A DNA stretch of 35,329 nucleotides from Enterococcus raffinosus (GTDB lineage: Bacteria; Bacillota; Bacilli; Lactobacillales; Enterococcaceae). The translations under genes were made by a program, and so were the position numbers. The notes under the pieces are model-generated. The model was given only the letters and a program-made list of their open reading frames with translations. It searched no databases and was not told the DNA's origin. Every line of letters begins with the position of its first letter. Position 1 is the stretch's first letter. This document shows, in pieces, positions 22,865 through 31,722 of this stretch. The DNA is taken from contig NZ_JAHLOS010000045.1 in NCBI RefSeq assembly GCF_018917525.1, forward strand, positions 1 to 35,329. The letters are read 5' to 3'.

Positions 22865-24790
22865 ATGAGACAAGAAAAAATTGTTGAATACTTATACGCA
22901 AAGAAGCAAGCGATTGCTCCCAGGGCATTAGCCGCTAAATTTCAAATATCAGAACGAACTTTGGCGAATGATATTAAATGGCTGAAGGAAATCGGGTCAA
23001 ATGAAGGATTTACGGTCGAACGGGTTCGTTCAGCGGGCTATCAGTTGAAGATTCTCGACAATGTTAGCTTTAGAAGCTATCTGTCGAAATCGCAAAAGCA
23101 AGAACAGGTAGATAATTCCAGTCCGCAGGAGCGAATTAAAAATATCGAGCTATTGCTACTGTTCCATGAAGAGTACATTACGATGCAGCAGATTGCAGAA
23201 TGGCTAGATGTCAGTTTGTCAACGGTCAAAGCGGATATCAAACAGGTCGAACAGTTTTGTGACAATTATGATCTGACACTCTTTAGTAAAGCCCATTATG
23301 GCTTGAAGATCATGGGTACGGAAAGTAAAAAACGGCGAGCGATCTTATATTTAATTCGTAATACGATTCATACGCCGGTTTTGACGGAAAAGTACAAGGA
23401 GTTCAATTTTGTCTTCAATGAAGAAGAGCTTCGGCAGCTTTTAAAGGAGCAATTGTTAGAAAATCAATTGAAGATTAGTGATATCGTTTTTGAAAACATC
23501 GTTCAACATATTCGCTTGTTAAGCTTTCGCATCCTGCAAAACAATACCTTGAACAGCGAAGAGTTGGAGGAGCGTACAACTAGCGATGACTATGATCGTT
23601 TGACGGAAAAATTAGTCGGTTATTTAGAAGACACCTATCAGTTGAGTTTCTCCTGTGCGGAAAAAAATTATTTAGAAGAACAACTTCGTGGGAAATTTGC
23701 TGTTTTAGATGATCCTGCTAGTAATCAGCAATTGAGACAGGCGATCGATAAATCCTTGGAATTGGTAGACCGCCGTTATCATACGAATTTTCGGCAGGAT
23801 CAAGATTTAGCCAATGCGTTAATGATGCACGTAGCACCATTACTGCAACGTCTTTACACTGGTCATCAGCTGGAAAATCCGATTATTGAGGATATTTACA
23901 CGCAATATGCCAATGTATTTAATGTAGCAATGGTCTTTATCAATGAACTGAATAAAGATTTAGATGCGGATATTAGCAAAGATGAGATTGGTTACGTAGC
24001 GATTTATTTCGCGGCGAGCTTAGAAAAGCAATCCAATCAAGTGATTGATGATTACCAAAAAATAGCAGTGATCTGTTCGACAGGTGGCGGGGCGGCTTAT
24101 TTACTAAAAGTCAATTTGGAGCGATTGTTTAGTAATGCGAAGGTCGAAACCTTTGCCCTCAATGAAATCGAGCAAATTGATGCCAGCTTTGATCTTTTAA
24201 TCTCGACTGTACCGCTGGAGCAAACCGATTTTGAGATACCGATCATTTATACTAAAACGATTTTAAGTCAGACAGAGATCACAAAGATTGAAAAAGATTT
24301 GAACCTGTTAAGAGAATCAAAAAATAAAGTTTTTGATGTACACCAGTTCATTCTCAGTTTATTTGATGAGGAATGGTTTCAGATTAATGAAGAATCTAAT
24401 GATTATCTGGAGCTTTTGGAAAATGAAGGTGCTCATCTTGAAAAGTGCGGCTGGGTTGAGCGTGGCTTTAAAGAAAGTGTTTTAAGTAGAGAAAAGATGA
24501 TTGATACGATTTATCAGCACGGTGTTGCAGGCCCCCATCCGATGGAGCAGGCAGCGATCAAGGAAGTCATTGATGTGATTTTACTGAAAAAACCGCTGAT
24601 TTATCGGGAGAAACAAATAAGGATCATTTTTCTAATCAATATCAAAAAGGATCACTTGAGCTTGCATAAAGAAATCAGTCGTTTAATGATCAAGATGATG
24701 GATGATCCACTTTTAGATACGCAACTAACAAAAATGACGAATTTTCAAGACTTCAAGTCTTATATGAAAAGTTTAATGAAAGAAGGATAA
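22865..24790 (+). CDS. LicR/MtlR-type PTS-regulated activator (HTH, PRD, EIIB-like, EIIA-like)
   Basis: 641 residues. Order: HTH_11 (residues 1-60, 'SERTLANDIKWLKE'), a second HTH of the Mga type (~95-140, 'LSTVKADIKQVEQF'), PRD1 (~190-290), PRD2 (~300-400, with His in 'LMMHVAPLLQRLY'), an EIIB-like domain (~400-480, 'VICSTGGGAAYLLK' with Cys) and an EIIA-like domain (~500-640, 'GVAGPHP' with His). Phosphorylation by HPr and by the cognate EIIB tunes DNA binding in this family. It is separated from the IIA gene by only 4 bases, so it controls and is co-transcribed with the PTS operon. Confidence 0.87.
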   Translation: MRQEKIVEYLYAKKQAIAPRALAAKFQISERTLANDIKWLKEIGSNEGFTVERVRSAGYQLKILDNVSFRSYLSKSQKQEQVDNSSPQERIKNIELLLLFHEEYITMQQIAEWLDVSLSTVKADIKQVEQFCDNYDLTLFSKAHYGLKIMGTESKKRRAILYLIRNTIHTPVLTEKYKEFNFVFNEEELRQLLKEQLLENQLKISDIVFENIVQHIRLLSFRILQNNTLNSEELEERTTSDDYDRLTEKLVGYLEDTYQLSFSCAEKNYLEEQLRGKFAVLDDPASNQQLRQAIDKSLELVDRRYHTNFRQDQDLANALMMHVAPLLQRLYTGHQLENPIIEDIYTQYANVFNVAMVFINELNKDLDADISKDEIGYVAIYFAASLEKQSNQVIDDYQKIAVICSTGGGAAYLLKVNLERLFSNAKVETFALNEIEQIDASFDLLISTVPLEQTDFEIPIIYTKTILSQTEITKIEKDLNLLRESKNKVFDVHQFILSLFDEEWFQINEESNDYLELLENEGAHLEKCGWVERGFKESVLSREKMIDTIYQHGVAGPHPMEQAAIKEVIDVILLKKPLIYREKQIRIIFLINIKKDHLSLHKEISRLMIKMMDDPLLDTQLTKMTNFQDFKSYMKSLMKEG

Positions 24791-24794
24791 AACA

Positions 24795-25121
24795 ATGACC
24801 GATCAAGAAATGGATATTTTTAAAATTATTTCCGCAGCAGGAGATTCACGAGGTTCTGCTTTTGAGGCATTACGTCTCGCCCGCAAAGGAAAATTCGAGG
24901 AAGCCGAAGCGAAAATGCAGGAAGCCAAGGAAAAAAGTATCGATGCACATGATGTGCAGACCAAGTTGATCACCGGTGAGATCAATGGAGATAAAACGGA
25001 GACGAGCTTACTGATGGTACATGCGCAGGATCACTTAATGACCAGCATTCTGGCTCGAGATTTGATTGAGGAAATGATCGGTATGCTAAAGGAACAAAGC
25101 GAAGCCAAGGCTTTGCAATAA
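24795..25121 (+). CDS. PTS lactose/cellobiose-family IIA component
   Basis: 108 residues, typical of Lac-family EIIA. Helical trimer-forming protein with 'AAGDSRGSAFEALRLARKG' near the N-terminus and the phosphoacceptor His in 'LMVHAQDHLMTS' (~residue 75). It relays phosphate from HPr to IIB. It starts 4 bases after the regulator. Confidence 0.9.
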   Translation: MTDQEMDIFKIISAAGDSRGSAFEALRLARKGKFEEAEAKMQEAKEKSIDAHDVQTKLITGEINGDKTETSLLMVHAQDHLMTSILARDLIEEMIGMLKEQSEAKALQ

Positions 25122-25150
25122 GATAAAAATTTATTAGGAGGATTTAACAC

Positions 25151-25489
25151 ATGAAAACATTACTCGTTTGTGCAGGTGGCTTTTCAACGACCATGATGAT
25201 GGAGTCAATGAAAAAAGTAGTCAAGGAATCAAAAAGTTTAGATGAAAAGGATTATCCGATGGAAGCAATCGGTGTCGATAAGTTAGAACGTTACATCGAT
25301 GATTACGACGTGATTTTAGTCGGTCCACAGTTGAGCCATAAATATGATTTCATTAAAGGAGAAGCTGACAAAAGTAATAAACCGACAGTGTTATTAACGT
25401 CAGACATCTACGGATCAATGGATGGTGCCACGGTTATGAAGCAGGCATTAGTCGCATACAGAAAAAATCAAGCATTAAAAACAAAATAG
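25151..25489 (+). CDS. PTS lactose/cellobiose-family IIB component
   Basis: 112 residues. N-terminal phosphocysteine loop is LLVCAGGFSTTMMM with Cys at residue 7; in the common cellobiose IIB this loop is CSAGMSTS, so the Gly-Phe variant is slightly unusual. 'VILVGPQLSHKYDFIK' is the expected second block. Ribosome binding site AGGAGG. Confidence 0.88.
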   Translation: MKTLLVCAGGFSTTMMMESMKKVVKESKSLDEKDYPMEAIGVDKLERYIDDYDVILVGPQLSHKYDFIKGEADKSNKPTVLLTSDIYGSMDGATVMKQALVAYRKNQALKTK

Positions 25490-25504
25490 TTAGGAGTGTA
25501 AAAA

Positions 25505-26854
25505 ATGGAAAATCCAAAGAAACAGGGGGCCTTCGAAAAAGTTGAAGGATTCATTCGTAAAACATTGGTTCCAATTGCAAATAAGGTTGACAGCAATCCT
25601 TACTTAACGGCGATTAAAAAAGGAATGGTCGTTATGACGCCAGTGCTACTATTGGGTTCGATCGCAGCGATTTTTCCGTCGATTCCAGAGTTTATCAAAA
25701 CGCCCGGCGTTGCGAATTGGTTTGAAAATTATGGGTATATCTTTGGCATTATTTCAAAAGTTTCATTAGGTCTTGTTGGGTTGTATGCGGTATTGGCGAT
25801 CTCTTATTTTTTAAGTGAACATTACAAGCTGTATACAGTTGGTTCTATGATGCTATCAGCCATAGCTTTTCTGATTGTGGCAATGGATGTTGACGACAAC
25901 GGCAATATCGTTGCTAGCTATCTAGATTCAAAAGGACTCTTTACCGCCATATTCGTAGCCATTATTTCCGTTAAACTCTATCAGTTCTTCACAAAGCATA
26001 AATTGGTGATTAAGATGCCGGAAGGAGTACCGGATTTTGTTTCTAGTTCGTTTGAATTGATCACACCAACCGCTGCGATCGGAGTCTTATTTATTGTGAT
26101 TCGTGCGGTGACAGATAGTCTATCTGGTGGGGTTTTACTCCCACAAGTAATCATGGATGTTTTAGCACCTGCTATTGGCAGCTTGGATTCATTGTGGATC
26201 ATTTACTTTGTATTAGTTTTACGTTTGGTTTTCTGGTTCTTTGGGATTCACTCAGCCGTATTATCGCCGATCTTATCACCAATTGCGGTACAGTATTTGT
26301 CAGAAAACATTGCTGCTCACGAAGCGGGGGAACCACTACAGCACGTAATTACAAATGGAACATTGTCAGCTTTTGCAAACTTCTCAGGATCAGGCGTTAC
26401 GATCGGGTTAGTTTTAGCAATGCTGATCAGTAAATCTTTACGCTATAAAAAAGTCGGAGCAGTTGCTTTGCTGCCTTCGCTGTTTGGGATCAATGAGCCG
26501 GTGCTCTTTGGTGTGCCGATTATCTTGAATCCTGTTTTGATGATTCCATTTATTTTCGGCGGTGCTCTAGTTGGAATGTTCCCGATGATTTGCATGAAGC
26601 TTGGTTTATTGAACTTTCCAATCTTTGATCCGCCATATGTTCCAGTATTTATGGAGGGCTTTCTGACTGGTTTTGACTGGCGAGCGATCATTATTCAGGT
26701 GATTCAAGTGGCGATGTCTTTTGGTTTATATTTGCCATTCTTTAAAGTTTTAGAGAAGCAAGAATTAGAACGTGAAGCATTATTAGAAGCTGAAAAAGCC
26801 AATTCTGTCATTTCAGATGACGATGAACAATATTTAACCGATATTGATTTCTAG
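25505..26854 (+). CDS. PTS lactose/cellobiose-family IIC permease
   Basis: 449 residues with about ten membrane segments. 'FFGIHSAVLSPIL' and 'LPSLFGINEPVLFGVPIILNP' are the Lac-family IIC substrate-site blocks (Glu in NEPVLFG). It imports and, with IIB, phosphorylates a disaccharide, oligosaccharide or glycoconjugate. It is followed by an intrinsic terminator before the peptidase genes, so downstream expression may be lower. Confidence 0.9.
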   Translation: MENPKKQGAFEKVEGFIRKTLVPIANKVDSNPYLTAIKKGMVVMTPVLLLGSIAAIFPSIPEFIKTPGVANWFENYGYIFGIISKVSLGLVGLYAVLAISYFLSEHYKLYTVGSMMLSAIAFLIVAMDVDDNGNIVASYLDSKGLFTAIFVAIISVKLYQFFTKHKLVIKMPEGVPDFVSSSFELITPTAAIGVLFIVIRAVTDSLSGGVLLPQVIMDVLAPAIGSLDSLWIIYFVLVLRLVFWFFGIHSAVLSPILSPIAVQYLSENIAAHEAGEPLQHVITNGTLSAFANFSGSGVTIGLVLAMLISKSLRYKKVGAVALLPSLFGINEPVLFGVPIILNPVLMIPFIFGGALVGMFPMICMKLGLLNFPIFDPPYVPVFMEGFLTGFDWRAIIIQVIQVAMSFGLYLPFFKVLEKQELEREALLEAEKANSVISDDDEQYLTDIDF

Positions 26855-26856
26855 CC

Positions 26857-26884
26857 AAAAAGGACAGCTTGGACTGTCCTTTTT
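26857..26884 (+). terminator. Intra-operon terminator between IIC and pepQ
   Basis: AAAAAGGACAG (26857-26867) is perfectly complementary to CTGTCCTTTTT (26874-26884). It lies only 3 bases after the IIC stop and 20 bases before the next start. It probably causes partial termination. Confidence 0.8.
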
Positions 26885-26903
26885 GCTTTAAGGAGCACAA
26901 CGA

Positions 26904-27986
26904 ATGAAAGTAGAAAAATTACGCAGAAAATTAGCTGAAGAAAAACTGGATGGATTACTGGTAACGGATAAAATTAATCGCCGCTATTTATGTGGCTTTA
27001 CTGGATCGAACGGTCTTTTGTTAGTTACTGAAAATGCGCTGCAATTATTTATTGATGGACGGTATACGCAACAGGCTCAGCAGCAAACGCAAGGGGTCGA
27101 AATTTGTGAAATTCCTGTTGGCGCCAGCCTAATTGAAGTATTACGACCTTTTGTTAAGGGGGCTGTATTCGGTTTTGAAGCAGGGACGATTACTTATCAA
27201 AGCTTTATTAATTTTCAAGCTTTAATGGGAGCAGTCGGCGGACGATTAGTTGCAACAAAGAATATGATCGAAGAATTACGCATGATCAAAACACCAGAGG
27301 ATCTATCTGCAATCAGACAAGCGGCCAAAATCGCTGATCAAACACTAGAAATGATTCTACCATTGATTCGCACAGGTATGACAGAGTTAGAATTGGCCAA
27401 CGAGATCGATTATCGCAGCAAAAAACTTGGTAGTGAAGGTCCTGCCTTTGAGACAATCGTAGCCTCTGGCCCGCGAACGGCTTTGCCCCATGCCCATGCA
27501 AGCAATAAAAAAATTGAAGCAAACGAGTTAATTATGATTGATTTTGGATCGATCCATCAAGGTTATTATTCAGATATTACACGAACTTTTGCATTTGGCG
27601 AAGTGGACAACGAAATCATAGAAACGTATCAAAAAGTTCTAACCGCTCAAAAACAAGCGATTGAGACAGTCGCTTTAGGGAAGCCATTAGGAGAAATTGA
27701 TCAGGTTGCACGCCTTGTCTTAGAACAAGAAAATCTGGCGCAGTATTTCAGCCACAATCTTGGTCATGGAATCGGACTATCTTGTCATGAATATCCAGCC
27801 TTAGCTCCAAGTGAAACGCTATTAATCGAAAAAAATATGAGCTTTACCATTGAACCAGGAGTGTATTTACCAGAGAAGACTTTTGGCATTCGGATTGAAG
27901 ATGATGTTGCGGTAAACGAATCGGGACACGCTGAAATCCTAACGTATTTTAACAAGGAGTGGATGACAATTGACTGCAAACGATAA
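26904..27986 (+). CDS. pepQ: M24-family Xaa-Pro dipeptidase/aminopeptidase (PepQ-like)
   Basis: 360 residues, the standard length. N-terminal creatinase-like domain, then the pita-bread catalytic domain with all five metal ligands: Asp in 'MIDFGS', Asp in 'YSDITRTF', His in 'GHGIGLSCHEYP', Glu in 'TIEPGVY' and Glu in 'IRIEDDV'. Cytoplasmic metallopeptidase cleaving Xaa-Pro bonds. AAGGAG upstream of the ATG. The gene end overlaps the following M42 peptidase by 17 bases, showing tight coupling. Confidence 0.85.
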   Translation: MKVEKLRRKLAEEKLDGLLVTDKINRRYLCGFTGSNGLLLVTENALQLFIDGRYTQQAQQQTQGVEICEIPVGASLIEVLRPFVKGAVFGFEAGTITYQSFINFQALMGAVGGRLVATKNMIEELRMIKTPEDLSAIRQAAKIADQTLEMILPLIRTGMTELELANEIDYRSKKLGSEGPAFETIVASGPRTALPHAHASNKKIEANELIMIDFGSIHQGYYSDITRTFAFGEVDNEIIETYQKVLTAQKQAIETVALGKPLGEIDQVARLVLEQENLAQYFSHNLGHGIGLSCHEYPALAPSETLLIEKNMSFTIEPGVYLPEKTFGIRIEDDVAVNESGHAEILTYFNKEWMTIDCKR

Positions 27987-29016
27987 ATTATTGATGAAAT
28001 TATCTGACTTAGATGCATTGCCAGGACAAGAAGCACAGGTCCAGCAAGCATTGCAGGAAACGATTCAAGGTCCGGTAACAAAGGATTCATTTGGAAATTT
28101 GTATTTTGGAGATTTAGAGACCAAAAAGAAAAAAATCGCGCTCTATGCACATATGGATGAGGTAGGATTTTTCGTTCACCGCATTACAGAAGATGGTTTT
28201 GTCTATTTCTACCCAATTGGCGGTTGGTGGGGACATGTGGTTTTAGGACAGCAGGTCAGGGCAACATGTCGCAAAAATGGTGCAATTTTGGAAGGAATCG
28301 TGGGGACATTGCCCAAAACTAGCCACAAAATGACAGAGGTTGTGCCGATCAATCAAATGTATATCGATTTTGGTGTTCATTCAAAATCAGAATTAGAAGA
28401 AGCCGGTCTGCAGATCGGTGATATGATTTTACCGAATACAAAAGCAAGAAAAAGCTTTAATCAACAGAAAATCATCGGCAAAGCGTTGGATGACCGAGTG
28501 GCATGTACGATCATGGCGCAAGTCAAAAATCAGGCAGAAACAAAAAAGATCGAAGTGATCGGTGTTGGGACGGTTCAAGAAGAAGCCGGGACTAGAGGGT
28601 CTAAAGTCGCTGCCGCTCAAGTGGATGCAGACATTAATATCGTTATTGATGTTGCTAATGGGAAGGATACACCACATGCTGCAGATTTTCCAAATCGTAT
28701 CCAAGGAAATGGTCCAGGCTTGGTTTTAGCAGATAAAACAGCGCTAGGAAACATCAAATTATTGGACTACTGTAAAGAAATTGCTGAAAAAAATCATCTC
28801 CCATGGCAATATGACCTACTTGGCGGTGGCGGCACAGACGCTGGGTCCGTCCAATTATTTGCTGGCAAGCCAACGTTGGTCTTCTGCGTACCTGTTCGTT
28901 ATTGTCATTCATGGAACTCGATAGTTGAAATTTCTGATGTAGAAGCAACAATTGATTTACTTTCAGCAGTTATCTGTTCATTAGACGAAGGAGGACTTGA
29001 GCTTGAGCAATTTTAA
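27970..29016 (+). CDS. M42-family aminopeptidase
   Basis: 348 residues. Metal ligands: H61 and D63 in AHMDEVG, Asp in 'ALDDRVA' (~174), E204/E205 in 'VQEEAGTRG', Asp in 'IVIDVANGKDT', and His near the end in 'YCHSWNS'. Forms large tetrahedral aminopeptidases (PepA/YsdC/FrvX type). TTG start at 27970 with AAGGAG spaced 9 bases, overlapping the end of pepQ. The related FrvX is also encoded with a PTS in E. coli, which makes the PTS link a recurring theme. Confidence 0.87.
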   Translation: MTANDKLLMKLSDLDALPGQEAQVQQALQETIQGPVTKDSFGNLYFGDLETKKKKIALYAHMDEVGFFVHRITEDGFVYFYPIGGWWGHVVLGQQVRATCRKNGAILEGIVGTLPKTSHKMTEVVPINQMYIDFGVHSKSELEEAGLQIGDMILPNTKARKSFNQQKIIGKALDDRVACTIMAQVKNQAETKKIEVIGVGTVQEEAGTRGSKVAAAQVDADINIVIDVANGKDTPHAADFPNRIQGNGPGLVLADKTALGNIKLLDYCKEIAEKNHLPWQYDLLGGGGTDAGSVQLFAGKPTLVFCVPVRYCHSWNSIVEISDVEATIDLLSAVICSLDEGGLELEQF

Positions 29017-30193
29017 TCAGCAGCGTTCGCGTTACGGTACGTATTCTACCCAATGGGATTATGTTCAAGATCGCTTTGGCGAAAAAGATCTATTGCCATT
29101 TTCTATTTCGGACACAGATTTTATGCTTCCTGATGGGACGATCGAGGTTTTAAATCAAGCGGTTACTCGTGGCTTCTTCGGTTATACCCGTTGGAATCAT
29201 TTGGATTATAAACAAAGCATCAGTCATTGGTTCCAACAGGAGTTTGATTGTTGGATCGACCCCGAATGGTGCGTCTATTCTCCCAGTGTGATCTATAGTC
29301 TGTCGGTATGTATCCAATTATTGAGTCAAAAAAATGATAAAATTATCACCTTAACCCCCTGCTATGATGCGTTTTTTAACTGTATCGGCGGTAATGATCG
29401 TGAATTAATCACTTTTTCACTAACAAACGTCAATGAACAGTTCACAATTGATTTCACGGCGTTGGAAAAAGTTTTTGCAACTGAAAAACCAGCGATCTTT
29501 TTATTGTGCAATCCTCATAATCCAACCGGTCGAGTATTTACTCAAGATGAGCTCACTCGCTTGATTTTCTTGTGTAATCAGTATCAAATTGCCATCATCA
29601 GCGATGAGATTCACATGGATGTGCGTCGCCCGGGGAAAAAACATTTGCCAATCTTAGCATTTATAGAGCAACTCGAGACTCCAGTGGTTTTATTATCTTC
29701 AGCGTCTAAAACCTTCAATTCTCCTGGGCTAGGCGGGTCTTATGGAATTTTTTTTGAAGCTGCATTACGAGAAAAATTCTTGAGTGTTTTGAAGGGGCGT
29801 GATGGCTTGTCTTCGATTCCTTATCCTGCATTGCTTGCAACGATGGATTGCTATAACAATCAGAAAAAATGGGTGGAAGAGTTGAATCAGACCATTGATG
29901 CCAATTTCTTAGAGTTGAAAAGAGTTCTTGCTAGCGATTCACGAATTCAGTTTGAGATTCCCGAAGCTACCTATCTAGGTTGGATCAATATTGAGCAATT
30001 ACCTTATACAATGGAAGAACTACAAACAGTTTTAGTCAAACAGGAAAAGGTAGCGATTATGAAAGGGGAGACTTACGGACCAGAGGGTGAAAGGTATCTT
30101 CGGTTCAATTTAGGTGCTCCAAAAGAAAAAATCATTGATGGCGCTGAACGTTTGATGCGAGCGATTCAAAGTTTAGATCAAAAATTCTCTTAA
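29003..30193 (+). CDS. PatB/MalY-type PLP-dependent C-S lyase (aminotransferase class I/II fold)
   Basis: About 396 residues. PLP lysine in 'SSASKTFNSPGL', the N-terminal 'LPFSISDTDFMLPDG' and 'LCNPHNPTGRVF' blocks are those of PatB/MalY cystathionine beta-lyases. It cleaves the C-S bond of cystathionine or other cysteine S-conjugates to give pyruvate, ammonia and a thiol. The TTG at 29003 is preferred because GAAGGAGG (28988-28994) lies 8 bases before it; the TTG at 28997 is too close. Overlaps the M42 gene end. Together with the two peptidases it suggests release and breakdown of a cysteine conjugate. Confidence 0.83.
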   Translation: MSNFNQQRSRYGTYSTQWDYVQDRFGEKDLLPFSISDTDFMLPDGTIEVLNQAVTRGFFGYTRWNHLDYKQSISHWFQQEFDCWIDPEWCVYSPSVIYSLSVCIQLLSQKNDKIITLTPCYDAFFNCIGGNDRELITFSLTNVNEQFTIDFTALEKVFATEKPAIFLLCNPHNPTGRVFTQDELTRLIFLCNQYQIAIISDEIHMDVRRPGKKHLPILAFIEQLETPVVLLSSASKTFNSPGLGGSYGIFFEAALREKFLSVLKGRDGLSSIPYPALLATMDCYNNQKKWVEELNQTIDANFLELKRVLASDSRIQFEIPEATYLGWINIEQLPYTMEELQTVLVKQEKVAIMKGETYGPEGERYLRFNLGAPKEKIIDGAERLMRAIQSLDQKFS

Positions 30194-30226
30194 TTTTTTT
30201 CTCTCATTTGTTAAAATGGAGTAAAA

Positions 30227-30811
30227 GTGAGGATGATTCTAATTAGCACAGCCATTGTAATTCTCCATGAAATCTATGGTATTAATGATTTCATGCTGGA
30301 TCAAATCAAGTATTATGAACAGAAGGGATTCACTGTTTACTCTCCTAATCTTTTGAAGCGGGCTTCTTTTTCTTATCAGGAGGCGGAACAGGCATACGAG
30401 TATTATTATGCTCATTACTCGGAGATCAAAATTTTCACTTTCAATTATATTAAAAAAATATCTCAGCTCCATGAAACGGTCTATCTTTTGGGCTTTAGCG
30501 TTGGTGGCACACTTGCATGGCTTTGTGTTGATGAGGTGGAATGTGCTGGGGTGATTGCCTGTTATGGTTCGCGAATAAGAGACCATTTACAAATTATGCC
30601 AAAGTGCCGGACACTGTTGCTTTTTTCTCAAGAACCCGCTTTTTCAATAGAGAAAACAGTGAGAAGTTTAGAAGGAAAACAGCACACGACTGTTCGTTTT
30701 TTTACGGCAAAGCACGGTTTTCTAGATTCCTATTCTGCAAATTATAATCCTGATACTGCAAAAGCGGCACAGCAGGAAATTATTTGCTTTTTGAATGAAA
30801 CATTTGAGTAG
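30227..30811 (+). CDS. Dienelactone-hydrolase-like alpha/beta-hydrolase
   Basis: 194 residues. 'ILHEIYGINDFM' near the start, nucleophile elbow 'LGFSVGGTLAW' (Ser ~90) and a late 'TAKHGFLDSYS' with the catalytic His are typical of the DLH family. The ester or lactone substrate is unknown. GTG start at 30227 with GGAG 5 bases upstream; ATG at 30233 is an alternative. It lies 33 bases after the C-S lyase gene and ends the operon at a strong terminator. Confidence 0.75.
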   Translation: MRMILISTAIVILHEIYGINDFMLDQIKYYEQKGFTVYSPNLLKRASFSYQEAEQAYEYYYAHYSEIKIFTFNYIKKISQLHETVYLLGFSVGGTLAWLCVDEVECAGVIACYGSRIRDHLQIMPKCRTLLLFSQEPAFSIEKTVRSLEGKQHTTVRFFTAKHGFLDSYSANYNPDTAKAAQQEIICFLNETFE

Positions 30812-30819
30812 CTAAAATA

Positions 30820-30866
30820 AAAGCAGAGAAGCAGCCAATAATTCTTGGCTTACTTCTCTGCTTTTT
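30820..30866. terminator. Bidirectional terminator
   Basis: AAAGCAGAGAAG...GCCAA pairs with TTGGC...CTTCTCTGCTTT with a small internal bulge, T run on the plus strand and A run before it. It serves the hydrolase gene and the convergent 59-codon gene, whose last codons lie within it. Confidence 0.85.
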
Positions 30867-31029
30867 CGTTCCATTTTTTGGGGCTCCAAATATTTCCTTC
30901 TAATGCGACCTGTAAACTTTCATTGTCATCTTCTAATTGTTCGATATATTTAACCGCCTCATCGATGATAAATTGGTACTTCTCATCAGAAATTGCATTC
31001 AATTGTTCCTGCAGCCATGTATTTCGCAT
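30850..31029 (-). CDS. Small hypothetical protein, 59 residues
   Basis: The minus strand carries ATG at 31029 with GAGGTGA spaced 6-8 bases, and a 59-codon frame beginning MRNTWLQEQLNAISDEK, with an acidic helical middle and ending WNEKAEK, stop at 30850-30852. It is soluble, probably helical, with no recognised family. Supported by the good ribosome binding site and the terminator directly at its end. Divergent from the small coiled-coil gene at 31104. Confidence 0.6.
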   Translation of the reverse strand: MRNTWLQEQLNAISDEKYQFIIDEAVKYIEQLEDDNESLQVALEGNIWSPKKWNEKAEK

Positions 31030-31103
31030 TTACTTCACCTCAAAAGCAGTGTAGCATAGAATTAGTTGATATCTCGTGTGGGATGCTTGGGAGGAAATTT
31101 ACA

Positions 31104-31283
31104 ATGAAGATAAATGAAAGCGTTCTTATTGAAGTGGAGGCAGAATTAGCTGCAGCAAAAATCGAATTGGAACGATTAGAGCATTTAGCCTTTTCCAGTG
31201 AGTTGAAAGAAGAACGGATTAAATCACTAAAACAGGAAATTCAGCAGGCTGAGCGTTTGTTAGAAATGCAAGCAGATATTTAG
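31104..31283 (+). CDS. Small coiled-coil protein, 59 residues
   Basis: ATG at 31104 follows GGGAGGAAATTTACA with a 9-base gap; the longer frame from 30993 overlaps the divergent gene and lacks such a site. The protein (MKINESVLIEVE...) is almost entirely heptad-like helix rich in Glu, Leu, Lys and Ala. No family recognised. It may be a small structural or regulatory protein. Confidence 0.55.
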   Translation: MKINESVLIEVEAELAAAKIELERLEHLAFSSELKEERIKSLKQEIQQAERLLEMQADI

Positions 31284-31358
31284 CCTTCTCATTTCTTCGA
31301 TGGTAAAATAATTTTAGAGACACTAGGTGCCTATTTTATCAATAGAGGAGGATTTGTT

Positions 31359-31547
31359 ATGGCAAATAACGACGAACTAAAAGGTAAAGTAAACGAGGCA
31401 AAAGGAAAAGTGACCGATGATGAAACGACCGAATTAAAAGGGAAGTTCCAACAAGGCTTCGGTAAAGCAAAAGACAAGGCAAAAGAAACAGCAGATGATG
31501 TTGCTGGTAAAATCAACAAAAAGCTCGACAAAGAAAAAGAAGATTAA
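31359..31547 (+). CDS. CsbD-family stress protein
   Basis: 62 residues of the CsbD family: 'DELKGKVNEAKGKVTDDE' then 'ELKGKFQQGFGKAKDKAK', the characteristic Lys/Gly/Glu-rich repeats of a small hydrophilic, probably disordered protein induced in stress. GAGGAGG ribosome binding site 8 bases upstream. Monocistronic with its own terminator. Confidence 0.9.
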   Translation: MANNDELKGKVNEAKGKVTDDETTELKGKFQQGFGKAKDKAKETADDVAGKINKKLDKEKED

Positions 31548-31555
31548 TTTATTAA

Positions 31556-31580
31556 GACCTGCTGCGGCGGGTCTTTTTTT
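31556..31580 (+). terminator. Intrinsic terminator after csbD
   Basis: GACCTGC (31556-31562) pairs with GCGGGTC (31567-31573), a tight 4-base loop, then seven T. Confidence 0.85.
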
Positions 31581-31681
31581 GGTTAAACATTCCTTATGAT
31601 CAACAAAGCAATTCATGAAGTTAGCAGTTTAAAGCGATCAATCAGCTGGGACTATTGGATGAAAGCCTTCTTTGTTTGCTA

Positions 31682-31687
31682 TATAAT
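31682..31687 (+). promoter_or_regulatory. -10 box upstream of the isochorismatase gene
   Basis: TATAAT 35 bases upstream of the GTG start; no convincing -35 at 17 bases. The 31581-31681 stretch holds nothing else that I recognise. Confidence 0.4.
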
Positions 31688-31722
31688 ACTATTAAGAAGA
31701 AAAATGAAAGGTTGAGGTTGAC

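Noticed and set aside
30820-30866. CAGAGAAG in this hairpin as a third copy of the GlpP-type leader motif
   Set aside because: Only the CAGAGA core agrees, the flanking GAGG part is absent, and the hairpin lies after genes on both strands rather than in a leader.
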